Notes under the pieces: generated by a model
The model's input: only the letters and a program-made list of their open reading frames with translations
Told to the model about the DNA's origin: nothing
The model's database searches: none
NCBI GenBank assembly: GCA_045106475.1
Contig: JBGCEO010000023.1
Span: forward strand, 62,001 to 126,000
Source of the DNA: Granulosicoccus sp045106475
GTDB taxonomy: Bacteria > Pseudomonadota > Gammaproteobacteria > Granulosicoccales > Granulosicoccaceae
DNA length: 64,000 bases
Direction: 5' to 3'
Part shown: positions 47,001 through 55,143 of the stretch, in pieces
Layout: each line of letters starts with the position of its first letter
How positions within the stretch are numbered: position 1 is the stretch's first letter
Made by a program: the position numbers and the translations under genes

Positions 47001-47454
47001 AGATCGTCACAAAATTGTTTGCAATGGCTGTTTGCTGCCACTTCGCCCAACCGGCAAGGCTGGTGAGTATGTGGTCGGCATTCGCTATAGAGCCTGGCAA
47101 CCTACCTTTGCCCTGCACCCGGATTTGCCAGTAGATACACCGCTCGTATTTGATGTAATTGACACCTGGTCTAACCGAAGTCTTGGAGGGTGTTCGTACC
47201 ACGTATCCGACCCGGGTGGTAGAAACTACGACGATGTTCCGGTTAATGCCAACGTGGCCGAAGCACGCCGCCTGGCACGCTTCGATCCAGACCACCATAC
47301 CCCTGCCAAGGCTTCCATCATGGCACCCACTACCGCGGGAGCTGCGCGTTTTGAAAACACAGAGGCATCTGTTGAGGTCATGATCGATGGAGTGCTGCGC
47401 GAAAGTGTCGAGTATCCCTGTACAGCAGACATGCGGCAAAGGGTTCGTTCATAG
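44092..47454 (+). CDS. Transglutaminase / DUF2126 putative amidoligase fusion
   Basis: A 1120-residue protein. The N-terminal 300 residues are a transglutaminase-like unit with Cys in RGSCRDSGWLL (near 180), His in LHAWAEVYI and Asp in LDPTSG. From about residue 320 (DVRLTMGGEPTFVS) to the end it matches DUF2126, described in Pfam as a putative amidoligase. Conserved segments include WYPGEPTPRWA, DGRHTGTGGGNHVTMGG and RTEICIDKLYSP. It closes the five-gene tightly coupled run. The pairing of a ligase with a possible peptidase in one chain is notable. No signal peptide. Confidence 0.87.
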   Translation: MSIKVALDHTTVYTYEKPVSLSPHIIRLRPAPHCRTPILSYSLSIEPKQHFLNWQQDPFGNYLARLVFPEKCTQLSVTVDLIAELTVINPFDFFVEESAENFPFSYSDVNKGELAPYLVVENTSDALKQWLVHNTPKDMRIIDALVAINQAVHRDVAYQLRMEPGVQTSEQTLTLARGSCRDSGWLLVEIMRCLGLAARFVSGYLVQLTPDIKAIDGPVGANEDFTDLHAWAEVYIPGAGWVGLDPTSGLFAGEGHIPLACTPKPTSAAPITGVASSQAKDFYFHNKVSRFDERPRVTLPYSDSEWQRVLNLGARVDDQLVNQDVRLTMGGEPTFVSIDDMESAQWNTAALGEEKLERAGVLLEKLRDAFAPQGIVAYAQGKWYPGEPTPRWALISHWRTDGQPIWHDTSRLATPGEHEAQASAASSFMQCLCEELKLSPEYIRALHEDPLHHLHLEALLPEGVDLSSLELKDSRSRKRLLEQLSAGIDEPVGFMLPLAYDRGSWASGTWPLRRSEVFLVPGDSPAGLRLPLDSLPQDTSVDSDAQSILSDTFNPIDALPVPLAPELYWEQQSAEPKAGSVTIKDAAGSNTEQRLIRTTLCAEIRDGSLFLFMPPLTSAISWVELMACIERASIKADVHPVIEGYEPPRDARLQSFRITPDPGVIEVNIHPSGSFKEIVEKTETIYEAARESRLGAEKFMVDGRHTGTGGGNHVTMGGYTPADSPFLRRPDLLRSLITFWQHHPSLSYLFSGMFVGPTSQAPRIDEARNESLYELEMALSRLPSGDSDKPWLVDRLLRNLLIDVTGNTHRTEICIDKLYSPDGPAGRLGIVELRAFEMPPHARMSIVQALLIRCLISRFWDKPYSGTLIRWGTELHDKFMLPHYLWQDITDVIKDLNQHGFDFDAQWLDAFWEFRFPVFGVRQIDDISLELRAGIEPWHVLGEEAAAGGMARYVDSSLERVQLKVSGLTQDRHKIVCNGCLLPLRPTGKAGEYVVGIRYRAWQPTFALHPDLPVDTPLVFDVIDTWSNRSLGGCSYHVSDPGGRNYDDVPVNANVAEARRLARFDPDHHTPAKASIMAPTTAGAARFENTEASVEVMIDGVLRESVEYPCTADMRQRVRS

Positions 47455-47465
47455 CAGTTTTTTAC

Positions 47466-48227
47466 TCACTGCCGTAACTTATAACCACTTCTGAACATTG
47501 CCCAGACAATCAACATACAGGCAAGCATAAAGAATAAGATCATTGCCAGGCTAACAGTAACACTTACATCAGACACCTCAAAAAAGCTCCATCGAAAACC
47601 GCTAATCAAATACAGAACAGGATTAAGCAACGTTACTTTCTGCCAGAACTCGGGGAGCATATTGACCGAGTAAAAACTGCCTCCCAGAAAAACCAGTGGT
47701 GTGATCACCAGCAGCGGTATTAACTGAAGTTTCTCGAAATTGTCAGCCCACAACCCAATAATAAATCCAAACAAGCTGAAGGAGATGCACGTCATAAGCA
47801 AGAAGGCCACCATCCACACAGGGTGCGCAATATGCAGTTCTACAAAGAAGGAGGCTGTAATCAAAATGATGGTACCAATAATCAGCGACTTGGTAGCGGC
47901 AGCTCCCACATAGCCCAAAACCAGTTCAAACGAAGAGACGGGGGCTGACATTAACTCATAGACAGTGCCGGTAAATTTGGGGAAGAAGATACCAAACGAA
48001 GCATTGGAGATGCTTTGCGTCAACAAAGAAAGCATGATCAGACCGGGAACAATGAACGATCCATAACTCACCCCCTCGATTGCTTGAATTCGGGAACCGA
48101 TTGCAGACCCAAACACGACAAAATACAAAACAGTAGAGATAACTGGTGATGCAATACTTTGCATTAACGTCTTTCGGGCACGACGCATCTCGGTGATATA
48201 GATTGCCTTGACCGCTTCAACGTTCAT
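47466..48227 (-). CDS. ABC-2 type transporter permease (YadH-like)
   Basis: A 253-residue inner-membrane permease with six hydrophobic segments and the ABC-2 signature region near LLNPVLYLISGFRW. It overlaps the ATPase gene upstream by 11 bp and forms a half-size exporter with it. Relatives include YadH and drug or polysaccharide exporters; the substrate is unknown. It ends 11 bp from the convergent DUF2126 gene. Confidence 0.88.
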   Translation of the reverse strand: MNVEAVKAIYITEMRRARKTLMQSIASPVISTVLYFVVFGSAIGSRIQAIEGVSYGSFIVPGLIMLSLLTQSISNASFGIFFPKFTGTVYELMSAPVSSFELVLGYVGAAATKSLIIGTIILITASFFVELHIAHPVWMVAFLLMTCISFSLFGFIIGLWADNFEKLQLIPLLVITPLVFLGGSFYSVNMLPEFWQKVTLLNPVLYLISGFRWSFFEVSDVSVTVSLAMILFFMLACMLIVWAMFRSGYKLRQ

Positions 48228-49161
48228 CTTTGTTCTGTACCAGATTGACGAATATATCCTCCAGAGAACTCTGAGAGGTGTTTAGATCTTTCAGGCTCAG
48301 CCCTGCGTCATTGAGTGCCTGAAGTAAAGCGGTAATCCCGGTGCGCTCACTTTGTGTATCGAATGTGTAGGTAATTTGTTGACCGCTATTCGATAGTTCA
48401 ATATCGAACTCTGACAGCGAGGAAGGTATTTTCTCGATGGATGATTTGAGATCTATGATCAGTTGTTTGCGCCCGAGCGATACCATCAGATTAGCCTTTT
48501 CATCGATGACCAACAAACGCCCATCACTGATAACTCCGACCCTATCGGCGATTTCCTCAGCCTCTTCTATGTAGTGTGTGGTTAAAATAATGGTGACCCC
48601 ATCCTGTCTTAATTTGTCCACCAGTGCCCACATATCTTTTCTCAATTCAACGTCGACACCTGCTGTCGGTTCATCGAGAAAGAGCACCCGGGGTTCGTGG
48701 GCCAGCGCCTTGGCAATTAATACACGACGTTTCATGCCTCCTGACAAGCGACTCACTATATCGCCTCGCTTATCCATTAGTGAGAGGTCCGATAACAGCT
48801 TCTCAATTTTTGCATCGTCAGCTTTCAGGCCGAACAAGCCCCGACTGAACCGCACTGTGTCCATGACAATATCAAACGCACCCAAAGTGAGTTCTTGAGG
48901 TACCAATCCAATGAGTTTTCTGGTGGCACGATAGTCTTTAATGATGTCATTCCCCCCCACGGTGACTGTGCCTGCAGTGGGCGTTACCAAGCCGCAAATG
49001 GTTGAGATAAGAGTCGTCTTGCCGGCACCGTTAGGGCCGAGTAACGCCAGAATTTCACCTTCTTTGATATCCAAATCAATTCCCTTGAGCGCCTGATGCC
49101 CACCCTCATAGGTTTTGGTCAGACCGCGAATTGAAATGATAGGTTTTTGTGTATCAGCCAT
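48217..49161 (-). CDS. ABC-2 type transporter ATP-binding protein (YadG-like)
   Basis: A 314-residue ATPase with Walker A GPNGAGKTT, signature SRLSGGMKRR, Walker B VLFLDEPTAGVD and switch TTHY. A C-terminal domain of about 90 residues (from about 220) is typical of the YadG/DrrA-type ATPases. It is paired with the permease at 47466. It lies 53 bp downstream of the sortase-system histidine kinase on the same strand, so read-through from that operon is possible. Confidence 0.9.
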   Translation of the reverse strand: MADTQKPIISIRGLTKTYEGGHQALKGIDLDIKEGEILALLGPNGAGKTTLISTICGLVTPTAGTVTVGGNDIIKDYRATRKLIGLVPQELTLGAFDIVMDTVRFSRGLFGLKADDAKIEKLLSDLSLMDKRGDIVSRLSGGMKRRVLIAKALAHEPRVLFLDEPTAGVDVELRKDMWALVDKLRQDGVTIILTTHYIEEAEEIADRVGVISDGRLLVIDEKANLMVSLGRKQLIIDLKSSIEKIPSSLSEFDIELSNSGQQITYTFDTQSERTGITALLQALNDAGLSLKDLNTSQSSLEDIFVNLVQNKDER

Positions 49162-49214
49162 GGCCTATTGTCTCACGAGTCACACTCGGGCTGCAGCTTG
49201 AACTCACGGCTGTC

Positions 49215-51440
49215 TTACATTACGGGCAATTTGATTCCGACGAAAACACCTGAATCTCGATTTTCAGCAAAAACCGATCCTTCATGCGCTTCGGCAATCA
49301 TGCGCACAATATAGAGACCCAACCCAAGATGTAAATCGTCACTACCGTGTGGGCGATTCGAGTACATCGGATCAAACAACTGATCTAACGCAGCCTCATC
49401 GATAGGTGAGCCACCATTCTCTACCGCCAGAACAACTTGGCGAGAGTAGCCTTTAGCTGTTCCGTCAGTTTCATCAAAAAACATGTGTAATACCAGTTTC
49501 TTATCAATCGCAAATCCAACTGCATTTTCGACCAGTTTGTCAAAAGCCTGCTGCAATAACTCTGGCGACGCATTCACGCTTATCGATTGTGGAGCCGATG
49601 AGCTAAGGACAAATTCATGCTCGGTATATACCTGTTGATAACGCAGCCGCGAGCCTTCCAGCCATTCAAGAAGATTAACCGGCTGCATTTGCGCCATCTG
49701 CACGGTTTGCTCCAATCGGGTAGATTCCACCAGCGCCTGAATAATGGATTTTAACTGCTCTGCACCTCCACTAGCCCGATCAATTAGCATGCGAGACTGC
49801 GTATCCAGGCTCTCTCGATCCAGGTTCTCAATGGACGTGCGCACAACTGATAGCGGAGTACGCAGCTCGTGCGACAAGCGCCCTGACAAGGCTTCAAGAT
49901 ACTGCGTGTAAGCCGCTGATCGAGACAGCAGCGCCGATAGTTTTCGGGATAAATCGCCTATCTCATCCCGGGCGTCACTACCGGGCAATCCTCGCACCCT
50001 GCCATCTGCCGCAATTGCATGCTGGGCTTGGCGCGACAACCTGCGTATTCGTGCGGACAAGACGGTCGCAAACACTAAAAGCCCACTGCCAGCAAGCAGG
50101 CTCACCAATAATAGAAGACTGAACAACTGTGCCAACTGACTACCCGCATAAGCACTAGAGTGCTCTTCATTGGCTTCGATCAGCAAGTATCCACGCAGGG
50201 ATTCAACTCCTAAGGGTGCAAGGGTTCCCAATACTCGATCATTGTCCTCAGTAACATAACGCGATGTAACGGGCGAATCACCAACAACAGTTGCACGCCG
50301 CTGCTCATCCAGTTTCAGCGTTGATGATTTTTGATAACTCTCCGGCAACAAGGGTAGATCACCTGCAATAAAAAATGCGAACACGCGATGCAGAAGCGCA
50401 CTGAGCAAACCTCGGCTGGTTGCAGCCTGAGCGTCGGCTTCATCCTGAAACTCGTTGACCGTATTTAGCTTGTTAACGTCAGCTATAAGTCTGCCGTTCA
50501 CATCAAACAACCTGGCACGAACACCGGGCGTGGTCCATGTAAGCAATCTATTTCTAACTGCTTCATTTTCATAAAACAGCAAACCCAGGTGATCAGATAC
50601 CGTCAGGTGATTATCAGCATGTGTTTCTGACATGGCTTGAGGACTTATGTTGCCGACAAAATGATGTCGAGAGCCGGACTGACTATCGACATCGACAACC
50701 GACACTCCTACCGGGCTGGCCATCGGTGGCAGTGGTAAACTAACCTCAAGCTGATAACCGGTTTGGGTCTGCACCCAAACAGCCTGCCATTGATCTATCT
50801 GCCTGCCCGCAGGGATCATTCGCCTCTGGTCCAAAACGCCTTTTGATGCCGTCAATGCACGGAGTGGTCCGGGTGCTATCGCACGAAACAAAGCATGCTG
50901 CCAACGACCAGCAGGTGATTGCACCAGGAGCTCTACAGCATCTCCATTGACAAGCCGTGTTTGAAAATCTGGTAACTCACCCTCACCCGCATCAGATTTT
51001 AAGATGGGTGGCTGATGATATATGACGTTATTATCCTCGATTGAAATCATCAGAAATAAACGCTCACCCCTCCGGCTCATACGAATTGATGTGCTGACTT
51101 TATCCATCGGGCTCTGAGCAGCCAAGGATGCATGCTTGTACTGCTTAGCAGGAGCAATCAGCGTTTGCCAATCATCAGCATAACCATCAACAAACAACGG
51201 GAATTTGGCTGATTCAGCAAACCAGTCGTTGACCGACTCACTTATTTGCCTTACTTCTAATGCCCGATCAACTTGCGCTGCTTCCGACATAGCCAACCGC
51301 ATATTGGCTACCTTAAGCGTTTGCTCATCAATTCTGGTTTGCTGTAATGAGCTATAAAGCTGCTTAACACTCTGCCAACCAACCAATGGCACAGCCAGTG
51401 TTAGCGTGCCCGCCAACAACATCTGCGATCGAAGTTTCAT
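49215..51440 (-). CDS. Sortase-system sensor histidine kinase with DOMON/CBM9-like sensor
   Basis: A 741-residue kinase matching the proteobacterial dedicated sortase system HK family. It has an N-terminal membrane segment (about 7-25) and a large periplasmic region of about 400 residues. That region includes a stretch resembling CBM9/DOMON domains (FVDGYADDWQTLI, then a beta-rich region to about residue 260). A second membrane segment (about 430-455), a HAMP-like linker, an H-box with phospho-acceptor His524 (SHELRTP) and an ATPase domain (LGLGLYIVRM) follow. The response regulator gene lies 48 bp upstream on the same strand. Confidence 0.87.
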   Translation of the reverse strand: MKLRSQMLLAGTLTLAVPLVGWQSVKQLYSSLQQTRIDEQTLKVANMRLAMSEAAQVDRALEVRQISESVNDWFAESAKFPLFVDGYADDWQTLIAPAKQYKHASLAAQSPMDKVSTSIRMSRRGERLFLMISIEDNNVIYHQPPILKSDAGEGELPDFQTRLVNGDAVELLVQSPAGRWQHALFRAIAPGPLRALTASKGVLDQRRMIPAGRQIDQWQAVWVQTQTGYQLEVSLPLPPMASPVGVSVVDVDSQSGSRHHFVGNISPQAMSETHADNHLTVSDHLGLLFYENEAVRNRLLTWTTPGVRARLFDVNGRLIADVNKLNTVNEFQDEADAQAATSRGLLSALLHRVFAFFIAGDLPLLPESYQKSSTLKLDEQRRATVVGDSPVTSRYVTEDNDRVLGTLAPLGVESLRGYLLIEANEEHSSAYAGSQLAQLFSLLLLVSLLAGSGLLVFATVLSARIRRLSRQAQHAIAADGRVRGLPGSDARDEIGDLSRKLSALLSRSAAYTQYLEALSGRLSHELRTPLSVVRTSIENLDRESLDTQSRMLIDRASGGAEQLKSIIQALVESTRLEQTVQMAQMQPVNLLEWLEGSRLRYQQVYTEHEFVLSSSAPQSISVNASPELLQQAFDKLVENAVGFAIDKKLVLHMFFDETDGTAKGYSRQVVLAVENGGSPIDEAALDQLFDPMYSNRPHGSDDLHLGLGLYIVRMIAEAHEGSVFAENRDSGVFVGIKLPVM

Positions 51441-51488
51441 CGAATGGCCGGGGTGTTAGGCATTTGTCCAATACTAAGCATCACAAGA

Positions 51489-52205
51489 CTAGTAGAGTAA
51501 TGTGTCCATCCAGCGATAGCCCAACCCATAGACGGTCTGTATTGCTGCAAAAGAATCATCCATCGCTACAAACTTAGCTCGAATTCGTTTTATGTGTGCA
51601 GTGATGGTCTGATCATCTAAAACAAGGTTAGCAGCGTCCATCAATTGCTGACGACTTCTCACCTGCCCGGGGTTCTTTGCCATGCAATCCACCAGCCAGT
51701 ACTCGGTTACTGTCAGATCAACAGCCTGTTCACGCCATTTGGCAACCAACCGAGGTTGATTGAGTTCCAGCAGACCTATGGTCCGTATAGCCTCGGCTGC
51801 ATCCGCCTGAGCAAACGCCTCCACTCTGCGTAACACTGTATTCACACGCGCAACCAATTGGGCCAGACTGATATCCTTGGTTAGATAATCGTCGGCACCC
51901 AGACGTAACCCTGAAATCACGTCCAGCTCACTGTCTCTGGCCGTTAGAAACAAGATGGGGAGACGAGAAGACACCTCCCTGAGCGCTCTGCACAATTCGA
52001 AACCGGCCTCACCATCATGGCCCAATCCAATATCGATAATCGCGACATCCGGCAAACGCTGTTGAACAGAGCCAAGCGCAGTAGCCGCATCGCCAAACCC
52101 CAGGACATCAAAGCCCGCTTTGCTCAAAGCCAGTGTGTAATTGTCTCGTAGCGCTGGTTCGTCTTCTACCAGCACAACTCTGCGACGTGTGTTTTGCTCA
52201 GTCAT
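51489..52205 (-). CDS. Sortase-system OmpR-family response regulator
   Basis: A 238-residue regulator with a receiver domain (acidic Glu14/Asp15, phospho-acceptor Asp58 in IIDIG, Thr in FLTA, Lys in LTKD) and a C-terminal winged helix (LTVTEYWLVDCMA, TITAHIKRIRAKF, VYGLGYRW). It is first in the minus-strand regulator-kinase pair and divergent from the sortase target gene by 93 bp, so it probably controls that promoter. The architecture matches the family described for proteobacterial dedicated sortase systems. Confidence 0.88.
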   Translation of the reverse strand: MTEQNTRRRVVLVEDEPALRDNYTLALSKAGFDVLGFGDAATALGSVQQRLPDVAIIDIGLGHDGEAGFELCRALREVSSRLPILFLTARDSELDVISGLRLGADDYLTKDISLAQLVARVNTVLRRVEAFAQADAAEAIRTIGLLELNQPRLVAKWREQAVDLTVTEYWLVDCMAKNPGQVRSRQQLMDAANLVLDDQTITAHIKRIRAKFVAMDDSFAAIQTVYGLGYRWMDTLLY

Positions 52206-52298
52206 GTTTCATCAGAATTTGTCGGGATTAAGCCCTATTCAATAACAGCAATGTCCTTTCACTGGATTCTACTGTAGCTAATCACTGGCCATTTTACT

Positions 52299-54458
52299 GT
52301 GTTCGATATGCATGATACCTATACCGACCTCACATCACAGAGTTCACGACGTCTAAACGATCAATACCACACAATAACAAGTCGCCCCAGACTCTTATCC
52401 TGCCTGTTCAACAGCTGGGCTTTTACAAGTCTTCTGATTCTGGCACTACAGATCGCTACCGGGATACGCACAGGCCATGCCGAGAACAGCCAACCTGGCA
52501 GTGGCGTTTTTTTGCTACACCACCCAACTGGCAAGACAGAAGCTGTTCAGCTTGATGCTGAAATCGAGCTATCCGTACATGGGTTTCTGGCTGAAATGAC
52601 ACTCATACAGACATTCCGGAATACCAGTGATCAATGGCTTGAAGGGAGTTATCTGTTCCCTCTGCCTGAGGAGTCTGCAATACGCGGCCTGATGTTGCAG
52701 ATAGGTGATAGAACTATTCATGGCAACGTTGAAACACGGGAAGAGGCGCGATCAACCTACACGACTGCCAAGGAAGCAGGCCAGATCGCAGGTCTGATTG
52801 AACAGCAAAGACCAAATCTGTTCACGATGAAAGTAGCTTCAATCGCGCCAGGAGATCTAATCGAAGTAAAACTGGATATCCTGATTCCAGTCAACTACGA
52901 AAATGATAGATTCTCTATAACACTACCTACAACATTAACGCCGCGCTACGGCGGGCTTGCAGCAGGACACGCAGCAGAACATGCAGCAGATGTACAAACA
53001 CCGTTTGGTCAGACTCAGCATATTCGTGGCCCTCGACTAAGTCTCAACGCTCACATTGCACCGATCAAAGATTATGCTTCAGTCAGCAGCACTACTCACG
53101 TACTGCATAAAGACAATGAATCAATCTCTTTAAGCAATGTACCTATGGATAGAGATATCGAGCTGTCCTGGGACAACTCTGTAGCAGATAAAGAGCAAAT
53201 ACATGCCTTTGTCAGCTCCCACAAAGAGCATCGTTATGTACAGATTTTACTAAGTCCACCTGGCATCAAAGTGCAGAAGACACGTCAGAGTCGCGAACTA
53301 ATAATGGTCATCGATAAATCCGGATCCATGGCGGGTGTATCCATGGATGCGGCTAAGGAAGCACTACACTATGCGATTGACGGACTACAGGATAATGACT
53401 ACGTCAACATAATCGCCTTTGATGATAACAGCTACTCGATGTACCCATCCTCACGGATAGCCGATGAACAAACCAAACGGCATGCAAGACAATTTATACA
53501 GCAGTTAGATGCAGATGGCGGAACTGAAATGCAAAGCGCACTATCGCTAGCCTTAACGCCAAGTTCTAATGATCAACCTCTACGACAGGTTGTTTTTCTA
53601 ACAGATGGCAGTGTGGCTTATGAAGACGCAATGCTTGCGCAAATCACTCGTCGGGTAGGCGACAGCCGCTTATTTACCATTGGTATCGGACCAGCACCTA
53701 ATACCTGGTTTCTGGAGAAAGCTGCACAAGCCGGTCGAGGTATAGCTTTGAGCATTCAGGATTCTCACAACGTCGCTGCTTCGATGACGGATTTGCTCTC
53801 GAATCTTGCCCATCCCGTGCTCACCGACATATCAATACAATATCCCTCAGGCAATGGCGAACTCTATCCCAGACCCATTCCCGATCTCTATGCCAACAAA
53901 CCGAATATGCTGGTGGCTCGCATTAGCGACACCGTTGAGCAGCTCGAGCTCACAGGCAAACGAGATGGCGAACGTTGGCGACACACCATCAATCTGAAAC
54001 AAATAGACAAGCAGAGTAATGATGAGATGGCAAATAGGCACGATGCTGAACCTAGGCGACAACAACAAAAATCGGCAGAGGCCTCGATTGCGCCTCAAGA
54101 GATCGCACCAGCAGTTGCGATGCATTGGTCGCGCTTAAAAATTGCCAGCTTGATGGACGAACAACGCAATGCCGTGGATACTGATCTTCACAAGAGCAGC
54201 ATAACGGAACTTGCATTGGAGGTAGGTCTCGTGTCCCGTTACACAAGCTTTGTCGCAGTCGATTCAACCCAGGTAGTGTCTGCTCCTGCAAACCAGGCAA
54301 CTGCAAGAGTTTCCAATCTCATACCTGCCGGAAATCAGATGATGAGTATCGCGATGCCTCAAGGCGCTGCTGGCTCAGATACCTTGGCGGCAATCAGCCT
54401 CCTGTTGGGCTTATCAGGCTTTGGGCTCTGCGTACTTGCCAGGTCAAAAAAAGCATGA
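52299..54458 (+). CDS. Sortase target protein with VIT and VWA domains
   Basis: A 719-residue surface or periplasmic protein. The N-terminal 60 residues contain a long signal sequence (hydrophobic core about 43-55, Ala-Glu cleavage near 61). A VIT domain follows (LSVHGFLAEMTLIQTFRN, about 80-200) and then a VWA domain with a complete MIDAS (DKSGSMAG near 339, DGGTEM, FLTDGS). The C-terminus is a sorting signal: MPQGA, a hydrophobic stretch and the basic tail ARSKKA. This matches the marine proteobacterial sortase target family. The start is GTG 52299; ATG 52308 is an alternative. The stop overlaps the sortase start. Confidence 0.9.
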   Translation: MFDMHDTYTDLTSQSSRRLNDQYHTITSRPRLLSCLFNSWAFTSLLILALQIATGIRTGHAENSQPGSGVFLLHHPTGKTEAVQLDAEIELSVHGFLAEMTLIQTFRNTSDQWLEGSYLFPLPEESAIRGLMLQIGDRTIHGNVETREEARSTYTTAKEAGQIAGLIEQQRPNLFTMKVASIAPGDLIEVKLDILIPVNYENDRFSITLPTTLTPRYGGLAAGHAAEHAADVQTPFGQTQHIRGPRLSLNAHIAPIKDYASVSSTTHVLHKDNESISLSNVPMDRDIELSWDNSVADKEQIHAFVSSHKEHRYVQILLSPPGIKVQKTRQSRELIMVIDKSGSMAGVSMDAAKEALHYAIDGLQDNDYVNIIAFDDNSYSMYPSSRIADEQTKRHARQFIQQLDADGGTEMQSALSLALTPSSNDQPLRQVVFLTDGSVAYEDAMLAQITRRVGDSRLFTIGIGPAPNTWFLEKAAQAGRGIALSIQDSHNVAASMTDLLSNLAHPVLTDISIQYPSGNGELYPRPIPDLYANKPNMLVARISDTVEQLELTGKRDGERWRHTINLKQIDKQSNDEMANRHDAEPRRQQQKSAEASIAPQEIAPAVAMHWSRLKIASLMDEQRNAVDTDLHKSSITELALEVGLVSRYTSFVAVDSTQVVSAPANQATARVSNLIPAGNQMMSIAMPQGAAGSDTLAAISLLLGLSGFGLCVLARSKKA

Positions 54459-55105
54459 TTGCCAAGCACTCAAAATCCCTGATGGGGATCATAGGCTTGT
54501 TAATGGCGTTTTCAGTTTTAACAGGCGTAGAGGCTGCCTGGATCATGGGCAAGGCAAAAGTTGCTCAGTACTTGCTAGCCGCATCCTGGAAAGACAGCCT
54601 TGAACAAGGCCATACAAAAAAACCATGGGCCTGGGCGGATGTTCAAACAATAGCGAAAATCAGCATCCCTGCAGCACGCAAAACACTTATTGTGCTAAAC
54701 GATGCATCCGGAGAGGCAATGGCCTTTGGTCCAGGGCTAGTTGCCGGTAGTCCAGAGCATGCAATGAGCAGCACCTTGGCCATTGGCGGTCATCGCGATA
54801 CACATATGCGCTTTCTCGAACACCTACCGCTGGATTCCATTATAAGCCTGGACACTATTGAGCATCGTAACCTTCACTACAGGTTGCTCGACAAACAAAT
54901 AGTGGATACGCGTAAACAGACTCTCGCCATTTCGCAACAACTACCCGGGCTTGTTTTGATTACCTGCTACCCCTTCAATGCAGCCCAGACTGGTGGGCCA
55001 TTGCGACTGGTTGCGCGTGCAATTCTGACAAACCCTACCATCGACGAACAGGATGTAATATTCCAAAGTAAACCTGAAGATAAATCAGCCGGACAGTGGT
55101 TGTGA
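54455..55105 (+). CDS. Class GN sortase
   Basis: A 216-residue cysteine transpeptidase with an N-terminal membrane anchor (about 9-30). It has the family segment KPWAWADVQ and the catalytic triad His113 (GGHRDTH), Cys171 (LITCYPF) and Arg184 (GPLRLVARA). It is coupled to its presumed substrate gene by an ATGA overlap. In Gram-negatives this single-substrate arrangement with a two-component system is a recognised but poorly characterised module. The acceptor to which the target is joined is unknown. Confidence 0.92.
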   Translation: MIAKHSKSLMGIIGLLMAFSVLTGVEAAWIMGKAKVAQYLLAASWKDSLEQGHTKKPWAWADVQTIAKISIPAARKTLIVLNDASGEAMAFGPGLVAGSPEHAMSSTLAIGGHRDTHMRFLEHLPLDSIISLDTIEHRNLHYRLLDKQIVDTRKQTLAISQQLPGLVLITCYPFNAAQTGGPLRLVARAILTNPTIDEQDVIFQSKPEDKSAGQWL

Positions 55106-55143
55106 TTGTTTGTTTGTCATAAGAGTTGCTCTACACTAGGCAG

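Noticed and set aside
47987..48016. Possible link between the ABC-2 exporter and the amidoligase cluster as one system
   Set aside because: The genes are convergent, not co-transcribed, and the exporter resembles the widespread YadGH type; neighbourhood alone is not enough.
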